Positions 1 to 9,212 are shown, numbered from the stretch's first letter. The stretch: DNA of 64,000 bases from Kriegella sp963975415 (GCF_963975415.1 NZ_CAXBGN010000006.1:248001-312000); one strand, 5' to 3'. A program made the numbers and translations. The notes: generated from the sequence alone by a model not told the origin.

Positions 1-1587
1 GTGGTTGGCGACCTTTTTGGAAGCGGTAAAATGTTTTTGCCCCAAGTTGTGAAGTCGGCAAGGGTAATGAAAAAAGCCGTTGCTTATTTGTTGCCTTTTA
101 TAGAGGAAGAGAAATTAAAGAATCCTCAAATTGGCGATGATCAAGGAAATGGCAAGATATTGATGGCTACCGTTAAAGGAGATGTTCATGATATCGGAAA
201 AAATATTGTGAGTGTCGTATTGGCGTGCAACAATTATGAGATTGTAGATTTAGGTGTTATGGTGCCACCGGAAAAAATTATCGCAGAGGCCCTAGAGCAC
301 AATGTCGATGCGATCGGACTCAGTGGATTGATCACGCCGTCACTTGATGAAATGGTGCACTTGGCAAAAGAAATGGAACGACAAAACTTTAAGGTTCCGT
401 TGTTGATCGGTGGGGCAACGACAAGTAAGGCGCACACCGCTGTGAAAATCGACCCGCAATATAAAAATGCCGTGGTGCATGTAAATGATGCTTCAAGAGC
501 AGTTACAGTTGTTGGCGATTTGTTGCAGAAAGAAACTTCTTCGGCGTATAAAGCTTCTATTAAGACGGATTATGAGGAATTTAGAAAACAGTTTGCAAAA
601 CGCGGAAAGCATAAAGAATATCGAAAACTGTCGGAGGCGAGGGAGAATAAATTCAAAATAGATTGGGATATCGCCCAAATAATAAAACCGAACGAATTAG
701 GTATTCAGGTTTTAGAAGATTTTGAATTGCGTAAACTAGAAGATTTTATTGATTGGACGCCCTTTTTTAGAAGTTGGGAGTTGCACGGTAAATATCCACA
801 AATTTTGACAGATGAAGTGGTGGGCGAACAGGCGACGGAACTTTTTAAGGATGCCCAGAAAATGTTGCAACAAGTTTTCGATGAAAAATGGTTAAAGGCA
901 AAAGCGGTTTTCGGTCTTTTTCAGGCAAATACCATCAATGATGATGATATTGAGGTGGTATCTGGTGAAAACACCATTGTTTTTCGAACATTGCGTCAGC
1001 AGTTGAAAAAACGCGAGGGTGTGCCCAATACGGCCCTCTCCGATTTTATAGCGCCCAAAGAAACGGGGCTAGTCGATTATATGGGAAGTTTCTGTGTCAG
1101 TACAGGCTTTGGAACCGATGCGATTTCAGAAAAATATAGAAAAGACCTCGATGATTACAATTCGATTATGATAAAGGCATTGGCCGACCGATTGGCCGAA
1201 GCCTTTGCCGAGTATTTACATAAACAAGTGCGGACAGAACATTGGGGCTATGCCAAAAAAGAAGAATTGACAAATGAAGATTTGATCAAGGAAGCCTATA
1301 AAGGTATTCGGCCCGCACCGGGCTATCCGGCTTGTCCCGATCATTTGGAAAAACTGACCATTTGGGAACTCTTGGGAGTTAAGGAAAAAATTGGCGTTGA
1401 ATTGACCGACAGTCTGGCCATGTGGCCCGCAGCCTCGGTTTCGGGTTATTATTTCGGAAATCCTGAGGCACGGTATTTTGGTCTGGGCAAAATAAAGGAA
1501 GACCAGGTAAAGGATTTTGCCGAAAGAAAAGATATTCCCTTTGAGGAAGCTGCCAAATGGTTGGCACCGAATATTGCCGATGATTAA
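1..1587 (+). CDS. metH: Cobalamin-dependent methionine synthase, C-terminal part (cut by window start)
   Basis: Transfers the methyl group of methyltetrahydrofolate to homocysteine through methylcobalamin. The frame is open at base 1, so the N-terminal part lies outside. The visible 528 residues begin in the cap domain (LFGSGKMFLPQVVKSARVMK, 5-24). The B12-binding domain follows, with DVHDIG at 61-66 (His63 is the expected lower cobalt ligand), SGLITPS from 108 and GGATTS from 137. The last part is the SAM-dependent reactivation domain with RPAPGYPACPDH near 440. Many Bacteroidota carry MetH as two polypeptides; whether that holds here cannot be seen. metF follows 180 bases downstream, so the two methionine-cycle genes are neighbours. 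Confidence 0.96.
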   Translation: MVGDLFGSGKMFLPQVVKSARVMKKAVAYLLPFIEEEKLKNPQIGDDQGNGKILMATVKGDVHDIGKNIVSVVLACNNYEIVDLGVMVPPEKIIAEALEHNVDAIGLSGLITPSLDEMVHLAKEMERQNFKVPLLIGGATTSKAHTAVKIDPQYKNAVVHVNDASRAVTVVGDLLQKETSSAYKASIKTDYEEFRKQFAKRGKHKEYRKLSEARENKFKIDWDIAQIIKPNELGIQVLEDFELRKLEDFIDWTPFFRSWELHGKYPQILTDEVVGEQATELFKDAQKMLQQVFDEKWLKAKAVFGLFQANTINDDDIEVVSGENTIVFRTLRQQLKKREGVPNTALSDFIAPKETGLVDYMGSFCVSTGFGTDAISEKYRKDLDDYNSIMIKALADRLAEAFAEYLHKQVRTEHWGYAKKEELTNEDLIKEAYKGIRPAPGYPACPDHLEKLTIWELLGVKEKIGVELTDSLAMWPAASVSGYYFGNPEARYFGLGKIKEDQVKDFAERKDIPFEEAAKWLAPNIADD

Positions 1588-1640
1588 AGGGCAGATGAAT
1601 AAAATCCAGACGAGATTACGTTAGGGATAGAAGCGGCATC

Positions 1641-1696
1641 TTTTTACTGTAGTTTTGCACGAAAAATGTAGCGTACGAAATAAATGACAGTAAAAA
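1641..1696 (+). promoter_or_regulatory. metF promoter candidate inside a 10-bp inverted repeat
   Basis: TAGTTTTG at 1650-1657 matches the Bacteroidota -7 consensus TAnnTTTG. No clear TTG was found at the usual upstream distance. The arms TTTTTACTGT (1641-1650) and ACAGTAAAAA (1687-1696) are exact complements separated by 36 bases and flank the element. This could be a stem in metH read-through RNA or an operator; nothing in the sequence decides which. Confidence 0.4.
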
Positions 1697-1767
1697 ATAG
1701 AGCGGATAGCCCGTCAAAACGTCAAAAAAAAGAAAAATAAACAGATACTGATAGAAGTTCAGCATAG

Positions 1768-2721
1768 ATGAAGGTAACCGACCATATTACGAAAGCCAAC
1801 GGAAAAACATTGTTTTCCTTTGAAATTATTCCACCGGTAAAAGGCAGGAACATTCAAGAATTATACGATAACATCGACCCGTTGATGGAATTCAACCCTC
1901 CTTTTATTGATGTGACTACCTCACGGGAAGAGTATGTCTATATCGACCGCGACGGATTGTTGGATAAAAGAGTTACGCGCATGCGCCCAGGTACCGTAGG
2001 TATATGTGCATCGATCAAGCATAAATACGATGTCGATACCGTGCCCCATGTCTTGTGTGGTGGTTTTACTCGGGAAGAAACGGAATATGTGTTGGTCGAT
2101 TGTCATTATTTAGGCATCGAAAATGTTATGGCACTCCGGGGAGATGCAATGAAAGAAGAAAAATATTTTCAACCCACCAAAGGGGGGCATTCTTATGCCT
2201 GCGATCTGGTAAAGCAAATTCAAGACCTGAACTGCGGTCATTATTTACATGAAACGGTTGAGCGGGAGAACTGTGGCGACTTCTGCATCGGGGTGGCGGG
2301 CTACCCCGAAAAGCATTTAGAGGCACCGTCTTTACAATCAGACTTAAAGCGCTTAAAGGAAAAGGTAGATGCCGGAGCCGACTATGTCGTGACCCAAATG
2401 TTCTTTGACAACCAAAAATATTTTGAATTCGTAGAAGCGGCAAAAAATATGGGTATTGATGTGCCTATCATTCCCGGGATCAAACCGATTGCCGTAAAAC
2501 GGCATTTGCAATTGCTGCCCCAAGTTTTTCGTATCGATTTGCCCCAAGATCTGATTGATGCTGTTGATGATTGTGCTACCAATAAAGAAGTGCGACAAGT
2601 GGGTATCGAATGGAGTATACAGCAATCGAAGGAGTTGAAGGCGGCGGGAGTTCCCGTTCTCCATTATTATTCGATGGGCAAATCGGACAATATTCATGCA
2701 ATCGCTAAAGAATTGTTTTAA
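1768..2721 (+). CDS. metF: Methylenetetrahydrofolate reductase
   Basis: Reduces 5,10-methylenetetrahydrofolate to 5-methyltetrahydrofolate with FAD, supplying the methyl donor used by MetH just upstream. The 317-residue length is normal for bacterial MetF. The N-terminal strand motif FSFEIIPP (16-23, with the catalytic Glu19) and the segments VMALRGDAM and DYVVTQMFFDN are typical of the family TIM barrel. The ATG is followed at once by family-like sequence. The 180-base gap after metH with its own TAnnTTTG element suggests that metF can be transcribed separately, though read-through is possible. Confidence 0.95.
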   Translation: MKVTDHITKANGKTLFSFEIIPPVKGRNIQELYDNIDPLMEFNPPFIDVTTSREEYVYIDRDGLLDKRVTRMRPGTVGICASIKHKYDVDTVPHVLCGGFTREETEYVLVDCHYLGIENVMALRGDAMKEEKYFQPTKGGHSYACDLVKQIQDLNCGHYLHETVERENCGDFCIGVAGYPEKHLEAPSLQSDLKRLKEKVDAGADYVVTQMFFDNQKYFEFVEAAKNMGIDVPIIPGIKPIAVKRHLQLLPQVFRIDLPQDLIDAVDDCATNKEVRQVGIEWSIQQSKELKAAGVPVLHYYSMGKSDNIHAIAKELF

Positions 2722-2793
2722 TTGTCATAGGTCAAGTGAATGGGGGCAAGTTTTTTGGTCGACCCCGAGTGATCAATTCATAACTAAATTAGC

Positions 2794-2801
2794 TACTTTT
2801 G
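2794..2801 (+). promoter_or_regulatory. -7 promoter element, probably giving a leaderless mRNA
   Basis: TACTTTTG fits TAnnTTTG exactly, and the ATG at 2808 follows after six bases. Transcription normally starts about six to seven bases past this element, so the start codon would lie at the 5' end of the mRNA. The TTG inside the element (2799) is in frame but cannot be the start if this reading is right. Confidence 0.55.
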
Positions 2802-2807
2802 CCCCCC

Positions 2808-3908
2808 ATGAACCCAAGGTTGTTTCCTTTTTTTCTGTTTTTGGCATCTTTCTGTTTTTCCCAGGAGATAAGTTACCCTAAAAAGCATACGCTTGATGTG
2901 AGCCAGTTCTATGGTTCGATACTTTTACACAATTCTGATATTTCGCATTTGATCAATGCCCATCCTGCGGGTGTCATTTTAGGCTATAACCGTAAAACCT
3001 ATGGTTCTAAGCCGTGGCATCGGTTGTACAATTATCCCGATATGGGTTATTCCTTTATTTACCAGAATATGAATAATGGTACCTTAGGGGATAATTATGG
3101 CCTCTTCGCCCATTTTAATTTCTATTTTCTTCAGAGGAATCTTCAATTTCGAATCGGTCAAGGTGTTAGCTACAACACCGATCCGTATGATAAAAACACC
3201 AATTTTAGAAATAATGCTTACGGGTCCCATCTTTTGAGTTCCACCTTTCTAATGCTTAATTATCACAAAGAGAACATTTTTAAGGGACTTGGTTTTAAGG
3301 CTGGTATTTCGATAATTCATTATTCGAATGCCAATTTTAAGGCGCCCAATACTTCAACCAATACCTTTGCCCTTAACGCTGGGCTGGTCTATGACCTCGA
3401 TGGAGGTGAGACTACTGACTTTATGAACAATCCCAAACCCGAAAAGTTGATAGAGCCGATTCGGTATAATCTGGTATTTCGGGCTGGTCTTAATGAGAGC
3501 GATGTCGTTAATTCAGGGCAATACGGTTTTATAGTGCTTTCTGCATATGCCGATAAAAGGGTGGGGCGAAGAAGTGCATTACAGTTGGGCGCCGATGCGT
3601 TTTTTTCCAATTTTTTAAAGGAATTGATCCGCTACCAATCGATTTCCTTTCCCGAAAATGGAGTTTCGGCAGATGACGATTATAAACGTGTCGGTTTGTT
3701 CGTCGGTCATGAATTATTTATCAATAAATTGAGCATTGGTACCCAATTGGGTTACTATATTTATTATCCTTTCGATTTTGAAGGAAAGATGTATAACCGA
3801 GTGAGCTTAAAGCGGTATTTCGGAAAAAAAGTATTTGCGGCCGTGAGTTTGAAGTCTCATGGGGCTGCCGCAGAAGCCGTCGAATTTGGTGTTGGCGTAC
3901 GTTTGTAA
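2808..3908 (+). CDS. PagL-like lipid A deacylase / acyloxyacyl hydrolase family outer-membrane protein
   Basis: Probably an outer-membrane beta-barrel of the lipid A 3-O-deacylase (PagL) family; substrate unproven. The start chosen is the ATG that begins a signal peptide (MNPRLFPFFLFLASFCFSQ), not the in-frame TTG nine bases earlier that lies in the promoter element. The motif HYSNANF with His171 and Ser173 resembles the PagL catalytic His-x-Ser followed by an Asn-rich turn. Alternating aromatic strands and a C-terminal EFGVGVRL ending are barrel features. At 366 residues it is longer than proteobacterial PagL, as is usual for Bacteroidota homologues. Confidence 0.75.
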   Translation: MNPRLFPFFLFLASFCFSQEISYPKKHTLDVSQFYGSILLHNSDISHLINAHPAGVILGYNRKTYGSKPWHRLYNYPDMGYSFIYQNMNNGTLGDNYGLFAHFNFYFLQRNLQFRIGQGVSYNTDPYDKNTNFRNNAYGSHLLSSTFLMLNYHKENIFKGLGFKAGISIIHYSNANFKAPNTSTNTFALNAGLVYDLDGGETTDFMNNPKPEKLIEPIRYNLVFRAGLNESDVVNSGQYGFIVLSAYADKRVGRRSALQLGADAFFSNFLKELIRYQSISFPENGVSADDDYKRVGLFVGHELFINKLSIGTQLGYYIYYPFDFEGKMYNRVSLKRYFGKKVFAAVSLKSHGAAAEAVEFGVGVRL

Positions 3909-3920
3909 GACCGAAATTAA

Positions 3921-4757
3921 ATGTTGAAAGTAAAAAAAATAACGATGCCGGAATTTGGAACATGGAGTTTGAAGCTTGTAGTGATCGAAAATCGCTACAA
4001 ACTCGTTACCTCCAAAATAATACTCGGGTGTTTAAGTCTTTTGCTATGGAGCTGCAATTCTGAGAATGCCCCAGATTGTTTTCAAAATGCCGGAGATACT
4101 GTTCGTAAGGAAATAGCGGTGCCAGAGTTTACCCAAATTACGGTTTTTGAAAAGGTAGCCCTTGTCTTAAAAGAAGGAACCGAGCAAAAGGTTGAGATTG
4201 AAAGTGGTGAGTTTCTTATCGCGGCAGTAAGTGCCGAAGTGCAAGAAGGTCGATTGGTACTGCGCAATGATAATGGATGCAATCTATTTCGTGAGTATAA
4301 CCTGACGAAAATATATGTGACTTCACCTAATATTACCGAAATACGTAGTAGTAGTGGGTTGCCTGTCACTAGTGAAGGAGTACTTGGTTACTCCTCTTTG
4401 ATGCTGATTTCAGAAAGCTATATTAACGCCGAATCGGAAACTACCGATGGTGAATTTGATTTACAACTTGCTGTTGAAAACCTCAATATTGTAGTAAATG
4501 GAATTACTTATTTTAAGTTATCGGGAACCACTGATAATTTAAACATTACGATTGCCGCCGGTGATTCTCGAATAGCGGCTGAACGTTTAGTAGCTCAAAA
4601 CATCAGTTTAAACCATCGAGGCACCAATGACGTGCTCATCAATCCGCAAGTATCTTTGAGCGGTGTGATAAGGGGTACCGGTGATGTGATCAGCATTAAT
4701 CGCCCACCTGAAATTAATGTAGAGGAGCTTTTCAATGGGCGGTTGATTTTCAAGTGA
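3921..4757 (+). CDS. GIN-domain (DUF2807-like) lipoprotein
   Basis: A putative cell-envelope protein with a head-GIN beta-helix domain from about residue 60 to 270 (IAVPEFTQITVFEKVALVLKE, then SPNITEIRSSSGLPV). The biochemical role of the family is unknown. A lipobox-like LLLWSC ends a hydrophobic segment at about residue 45. This is late for a signal peptide, so the true start may be the in-frame GTG at 3980, which would leave a compact 25-residue signal. The gene follows the PagL-like gene by 12 bases and could be co-transcribed with it. Confidence 0.7.
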   Translation: MLKVKKITMPEFGTWSLKLVVIENRYKLVTSKIILGCLSLLLWSCNSENAPDCFQNAGDTVRKEIAVPEFTQITVFEKVALVLKEGTEQKVEIESGEFLIAAVSAEVQEGRLVLRNDNGCNLFREYNLTKIYVTSPNITEIRSSSGLPVTSEGVLGYSSLMLISESYINAESETTDGEFDLQLAVENLNIVVNGITYFKLSGTTDNLNITIAAGDSRIAAERLVAQNISLNHRGTNDVLINPQVSLSGVIRGTGDVISINRPPEINVEELFNGRLIFK

Positions 4758-5086
4758 CGTCTTCATGAAGAGCCTATGGAAAGTTAAGCCTGCCTAATGA
4801 TGGCGACGATGAAGTGATCTGTTATATTGTGTGGATGGGGCAGAGGCTTAAAGTTGGTCAAAATGTGCTGGAGAATAAATTTAACCGATTGCGGTGCTAT
4901 TTTGGTGATATCGTATTCGCGAGGTGCCAATTAAAAATTTAATTACTCCGAATATTATTAGCGACGAAGCGATCTGTATTTTTAAAGCGGAATGACTGTA
5001 TATAAGTCAATATCCATGGAGCACAAATTAGGCAGATGGCCCTGTCAGGCATTGCCTTTGACAGTTTGACCCACAAGATGACATAA
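4758..5086. other. 329-base stretch without a recognisable gene
   Basis: No ORF with family-like sequence, no strong terminator hairpin and no TAnnTTTG element were seen. A minus-strand frame crosses the 3' part but has no recognisable composition. It may contain the promoter of the hydrolase gene that begins at 5087. Confidence 0.5.
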
Positions 5087-6178
5087 ATGAACCCTATCCA
5101 AAAATACCTTAAAAACTTGTTTGCTGCCGAGCGTTTGTTAGGTAATGACGCCAAATTGATAGGGTTGACGAAGGCAGATGCCGTTTTGACTACGCTGGTC
5201 AATGAAAAAAAGGTGCCGGGAATTTCTATTTCGGTGTTGCAAGAAGGTGATGTGGTACTTCAAAAAGGCTATGGATATGCCGATTTTGAAGAGAAGATTC
5301 CGGTGCATCCTGAAAAAACCCTTTTTCGAATAGCGAGTGTCTCTAAGCCAATTGCAGCCACTGCATTGGCGCAAATGGTAGCCGATGGGCAGATTGATTT
5401 AGATGCCTCATTTTATAATTATGTACCGTATTATCCGAAGAAAGCGCACGATTTTACACTCCGCCAGCTGGCATGTCATACGGCAGGTATTCGGGGCTAT
5501 CGGGGCATAGAATATGGTTTGAACAAACCCTACTCCATAAAGGAAAGTATTTCGGTTTTTAAAGACGACGACCTGCTTTTTAAACCAGGGACTAGTTACT
5601 TTTATACGAGCTACGGTTGGGTTTTGATTTCTTTGGCAATGCAGGAGGTTAGCGGAATTCCTTTCGAAGACTACGTACACAAAAAAGTATTGGCTACTCT
5701 GGGAATGAAAAGTACATTTGATCCGAAGGCCGTACTGAATGCTGACGTTCTACATAGGGTGACAAAATTCTACTCTAAAAACCGTAAAGGTTTTCGAACT
5801 GCTATTCCCGTCAACAACTTTTTTAAATTGGCCGGTGGTGGCTATCTTTCGACAGCGGCAGATATTGCCAAATTAGGTCAGGCCTATTTGGAGGGTAAGA
5901 TTTTAACCCACGATGTACTGTCTCAATTTTTGACCTCGAAGACGATTAAGGGCGTTCCGACCTATTACGGACTTGGTTGGCAAGTAAGCCAAGATAAAAA
6001 GGGTAGACGTTTTTACGGTCATGTTGGTAATGGGGTAGGAGGATATTCGAACTTCTTTGTATATCCAGAACAGCAAATGGTGCTTGTCATTTTGGTAAAT
6101 TGTACTTCTCCCAATATTCAAGTGGAATTGGATGAGGTGATCGATGCTCTGATAGTTTCCCGTACTGAAGAGTCTTAA
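5087..6178 (+). CDS. Serine hydrolase of the class C beta-lactamase / penicillin-binding fold
   Basis: A 363-residue serine hydrolase of the beta-lactamase-like group (DD-peptidases, esterases and related enzymes); substrate not predictable. The nucleophile motif SxxK is S84-V-S-K87 in RIASVSKPIAA. The second motif is Y173-T-S175 in FYTSYGW. The third, His-x-Gly, is H312-V-G314 in YGHVGNGVGGY. No signal peptide is visible at the chosen start, so it may be cytoplasmic or the start may be misplaced. It stands alone between two gene-poor gaps. Confidence 0.85.
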   Translation: MNPIQKYLKNLFAAERLLGNDAKLIGLTKADAVLTTLVNEKKVPGISISVLQEGDVVLQKGYGYADFEEKIPVHPEKTLFRIASVSKPIAATALAQMVADGQIDLDASFYNYVPYYPKKAHDFTLRQLACHTAGIRGYRGIEYGLNKPYSIKESISVFKDDDLLFKPGTSYFYTSYGWVLISLAMQEVSGIPFEDYVHKKVLATLGMKSTFDPKAVLNADVLHRVTKFYSKNRKGFRTAIPVNNFFKLAGGGYLSTAADIAKLGQAYLEGKILTHDVLSQFLTSKTIKGVPTYYGLGWQVSQDKKGRRFYGHVGNGVGGYSNFFVYPEQQMVLVILVNCTSPNIQVELDEVIDALIVSRTEES

Positions 6179-6334
6179 AAGAGTTTACGTTGGGAGAATG
6201 TGATGATCTTTCAAAGACTAGCTCGTGATTTACCCTTTTATTTCAAAGCCGATATGGGCCAAAGAATGCTTTGATGGAGTTAATATTTCATCGCGTGATT
6301 CGTAATTTTAAAATAAATAAAAAATTGCAGTGCT

Positions 6335-6802
6335 ATGGAAAAAATAAAAACTACACTTTTTTTCTTTTGTATGGTCTTATCGCTGACTAGTTTATCTGCA
6401 CAGGAAATTACATCGTTCCATAGTATGTGGGGCGCACATTTCTATCAAGATAAAGAGAAATTGAGTTGGAAAGAAATCAATACTATTATGACGGAGAGCC
6501 AAGCTTCTGAAATGTACTGGCAAAAATCAAAGAAGCAAATGTTTGGTGGACTTATTGCCGGTACGGCCAATCTAGGATCGGCGATTTGGTATCTCGTCAA
6601 CGAGCATGATGACAAAGACACTACGGCCCCAATTGTAAGTTTTGCGGGTACGGCTGTTATTGGTTCTATATTTTATCACTTGGCCATGAAGAATAAAAAG
6701 CAAGCCATTCTTGAGTACAATGATAGTCTTGACAAGTCGACATCGTTAAGGTTGGAGCCTACCAGCAACGAAAACGGAATAGGTTTGGCCTTGAAATTTT
6801 AG
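6335..6802 (+). CDS. Secreted or membrane protein of unknown function
   Basis: Not recognised. It encodes 155 residues with an N-terminal signal peptide (FFFCMVLSLTSLSAQ, about 10-24). The middle has two moderately hydrophobic stretches (GGLIAGTANLGSAIWYLV and IVSFAGTAVIGSIFYHLAM) that could be membrane helices. The rest is polar. The gene has its own downstream hairpin terminator, so it appears to be a single-gene unit. Confidence 0.6.
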   Translation: MEKIKTTLFFFCMVLSLTSLSAQEITSFHSMWGAHFYQDKEKLSWKEINTIMTESQASEMYWQKSKKQMFGGLIAGTANLGSAIWYLVNEHDDKDTTAPIVSFAGTAVIGSIFYHLAMKNKKQAILEYNDSLDKSTSLRLEPTSNENGIGLALKF

Positions 6803-6830
6803 AGCTGAAAAACTTAGGCATCAATACGAA

Positions 6831-6859
6831 CCTGAAATTTATTTTTCAGGCTTGTTTTT
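6831..6859 (+). terminator. Intrinsic terminator
   Basis: CCTGAAA (6831-6837) pairs with TTTCAGG (6844-6850) around a six-base loop and is followed by CTTGTTTTTA. It lies 28 bases after the stop of the plus-strand gene and before the end of the convergent thioredoxin gene. Confidence 0.75.
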
Positions 6860-6896
6860 ATAAGTGTATTAAGCTCAGCTGCTCAAGCTGGACAAA

Positions 6897-8099
6897 TTAG
6901 TAGTACCTGCCGATCATAGGGTGTTCTACGATGGTCTGTTTGAGTTCAAAAGGGTCTATAGGTCCCATTTTTCGGAATACGATTTTTCCGCCAGGTTCGA
7001 CTAGGGCCGTATACGGTAAGGCTCCGTTCCATTCGGGATCTACCGCTTCAATCAGCGCATATTTATCTTCTTCCGAAAAAATATAGTTGTCAAGTGCCGA
7101 CGATTTTTTCTGCAAGAAGGCCAATGCTTTTTCCTTGGCGTCTAAACGATCGGCACTGACCGAAACAAATTCAAAATCGCGTAACGAGAACATTCGGTGG
7201 ATATCCACAAATTCAGGATATTCCAACACACAGGGTCCGCACCAAGTGGCCCAAATATTAATTAGGCGTAGTTTGTCAGAATCATTTTTCAGCAATTCTT
7301 TCAGCCCATTTACATCAATTTCGTTGAGCGTCACTGTTTTTTCCTGCCATTCTTTATTGATTTTCTTTGCATATTGATTCTTCCATGCCCATTTAACCGA
7401 ACATCCGAAGGTTTTTGTAGTATTCAAAACCACAGGTTCTTTCTTTAAGGTAGCTTCGATAGCCGCTCGAAGGTCTTCCGCATTGCCTGTACCCGGTTTT
7501 TCCGAATCGTCAAGACGGCCGACATAGGTGAGTGTTCTTTCGTTATTGAACACAAAGGCGTGTGGTGTCGCTACCGGACCATATTGCAAAGACGCTGTAT
7601 GCGTATCACCGTCGTAGAGGTATGGAAAATTATAACCTTTATCTTTTGCGCGAACGATCATGTCTTCGAATGAGTCGCCTAAATCGCTATAACCGAGTTC
7701 GTTCAATAAAATGCCATTAATAGAATTGGGTGAAATGGCCACCACCTGAACGCTTTTGCCCTTATAATCTTCTGTCAAGGTAATCATACGTTCTTCGTAA
7801 GCTTGGGCCGTTGGGCAATGATTGCATGTGAAGATGATAACCAAAACTTTTGAGCTATTGAAATCACTTAATTTATGGAATTTTCCATCAGTACCCGGAA
7901 GGTTAAAGTCTGGTGCCTTTTCTCCGATTTTCAAGGTCGTAACCTTTTGTTCGGGCACCTCTTGTGGATTGGCCTTAAAAAATGCGGTAGCTTCTTTTGG
8001 CGAAGTTTCTATAGCTTTGTTCTGTTCCTTTTGCGGCTTACAAGAAAAACTAAGAATACATAAGGTGGTTACGAAGAAATAGCAGCGTATGGTATTCAT
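6897..8099 (-). CDS. Lipoprotein with two thioredoxin-fold domains (redoxin plus TlpA-like)
   Basis: A periplasm-facing thiol-disulfide protein. The lipobox LSFSC places the lipidated Cys at residue 20. The first domain (about 55-220) is a redoxin/AhpC-TSA-like fold starting GEKAPDFNLPG with C92-N-H-C95. The second (about 250-400) is TlpA/ResA-like with W286-C-G-P-C290 after RLINIWAT. In the second motif both cysteines fit a reductant role; the first domain resembles the periplasmic redoxin family with CNHCP. Partner and substrate are unknown. The gene lies 52 bases downstream of gldA on the same strand, with no sign of functional linkage. Confidence 0.85.
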   Translation of the reverse strand: MNTIRCYFFVTTLCILSFSCKPQKEQNKAIETSPKEATAFFKANPQEVPEQKVTTLKIGEKAPDFNLPGTDGKFHKLSDFNSSKVLVIIFTCNHCPTAQAYEERMITLTEDYKGKSVQVVAISPNSINGILLNELGYSDLGDSFEDMIVRAKDKGYNFPYLYDGDTHTASLQYGPVATPHAFVFNNERTLTYVGRLDDSEKPGTGNAEDLRAAIEATLKKEPVVLNTTKTFGCSVKWAWKNQYAKKINKEWQEKTVTLNEIDVNGLKELLKNDSDKLRLINIWATWCGPCVLEYPEFVDIHRMFSLRDFEFVSVSADRLDAKEKALAFLQKKSSALDNYIFSEEDKYALIEAVDPEWNGALPYTALVEPGGKIVFRKMGPIDPFELKQTIVEHPMIGRYY

Positions 8100-8151
8100 T
8101 TTTAGGAGCTTAAAACTTCTAAAAAATAACGAAAAAATCTAAAGAGAACAA

Positions 8152-9045
8152 CTATTTTGTCAATTCAGTGAATAGGCTTTCAAGGTTTTTATTTTTTCGG
8201 CTTAGCTGCAACGTCTTCAATTTGTTGTCATGTGCAAAATCGAATACAGCAGCGCGCATGTCATTGGCGGTGTTGAACGTAATCTCATAGACAAATCCTC
8301 CTGTGTTTTTTACGCTGATAACATGGGGCAGTTGTTTCAAAAAAGCCTCTTCGACCCTATAATCGAATTCTACTTCTATTAACTGCTCTTCTGTATCCCG
8401 AAGTGCTTCCAGTTTTTTATCGGCAACGATAACACCTTTGTTAATAATGATTACCCGATCGCAAACAGCTTCTACTTCCTTCATGATATGGGTTGAAAGC
8501 ATAATGGTCTTTTGCTTTCCTATTTCTTTGATAAGCTTTCGGATGTCTAACAATTGGTTAGGGTCAAGTCCGGTAGTAGGTTCGTCTAAAATCAAAACTT
8601 CGGGGTCGTGCAATAGGGCCGCCGCAAGCCCGACTCGTTGGCGATAACCTTTAGAGAGTTGTCCTATTTTTTTATGTGCTTCAGGGGTTAGTCCGGTTTG
8701 CTCGATTACGGATTGAACATTTCCTTTTTCACACTGGTATACTTCCGCATTAAAAAGAAGGTATTCTTTGACATACATGTCTAAATATAACGGATTGTGT
8801 TCTGGTAAGTAACCCACACATTGCTGTACCTTTTTTTTGTTTGACCGAACATCAAACGAATTAACGGTGGCATCTCCTTCATCGGCAAGACTTGAAGTCG
8901 TTAGTATTTTCATCATGGTACTCTTACCTGCCCCGTTGGGGCCCAAGAAACCAACGATTTCTCCTTTTTTGATTTCAAAGCAGACATCATTAAGCGCCTT
9001 TTGTGTGCCAAATGATTTGGAAATATGTTGCACCGATATGGACAT
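8152..9045 (-). CDS. gldA: Gliding-motility ABC transporter ATP-binding protein GldA
   Basis: ATPase subunit of the GldA-GldF-GldG ABC transporter linked to gliding motility in Flavobacteria. Counted from an upstream in-frame ATG at 9063, the motifs are Walker A GPNGAGKST (41-49), signature LSKGY (136-140), Walker B LILDEPTTGLDP (157-168) and switch His192. The start chosen is the ATG at 9045 (MSISVQHISKSFG). The earlier ATG overlaps the TAnnTTTG element at 9068-9061 and is unlikely to be transcribed whole. gldF and gldG are not in the window. GldA is not part of the type IX secretion motor itself. Confidence 0.88.
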   Translation of the reverse strand: MSISVQHISKSFGTQKALNDVCFEIKKGEIVGFLGPNGAGKSTMMKILTTSSLADEGDATVNSFDVRSNKKKVQQCVGYLPEHNPLYLDMYVKEYLLFNAEVYQCEKGNVQSVIEQTGLTPEAHKKIGQLSKGYRQRVGLAAALLHDPEVLILDEPTTGLDPNQLLDIRKLIKEIGKQKTIMLSTHIMKEVEAVCDRVIIINKGVIVADKKLEALRDTEEQLIEVEFDYRVEEAFLKQLPHVISVKNTGGFVYEITFNTANDMRAAVFDFAHDNKLKTLQLSRKNKNLESLFTELTK

Positions 9046-9060
9046 GAATACATTTTTTTT

Positions 9061-9068
9061 CAAAAATA
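9061..9068 (-). promoter_or_regulatory. -7 promoter element of gldA
   Basis: Read on the minus strand this is TATTTTTG, an exact TAnnTTTG. It ends 15 bases before the ATG at 9045 and overlaps the in-frame ATG at 9063, which decides the gldA start. Confidence 0.5.
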
Positions 9069-9183
9069 AACAAAAACGGAAGACGGCTCTAATTCATTAT
9101 TCGCAACAAATCAGAATATTATAAAAAAATCGACAGTGATTTCTTTGATAGCCTAAAAAATCAAAAAAAGATTCCCTTAAAAC

Positions 9184-9212
9184 TTGATTTTTAAATTTAA
9201 TTAGTACATTAG
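9184..9212 (+). promoter_or_regulatory. Promoter of the aromatic amino-acid operon leader
   Basis: TTG at 9184-9186, an 18-base spacer and TACATTAG at 9205-9212 (one mismatch to TAnnTTTG) give a plausible Bacteroidota promoter. Transcription would start near 9219, about a dozen bases before the leader-peptide ATG. Confidence 0.5.

Noticed and set aside
1588..1767. SAM or cobalamin riboswitch between metH and metF
   Set aside because: No conserved riboswitch core was recognised; a leader for metH, if any, lies left of the window.
4939..5202. Minus-strand frame of 87 codons upstream of the beta-lactamase-like gene
   Set aside because: It overlaps the start of a well-supported plus-strand gene and shows no family-like sequence.
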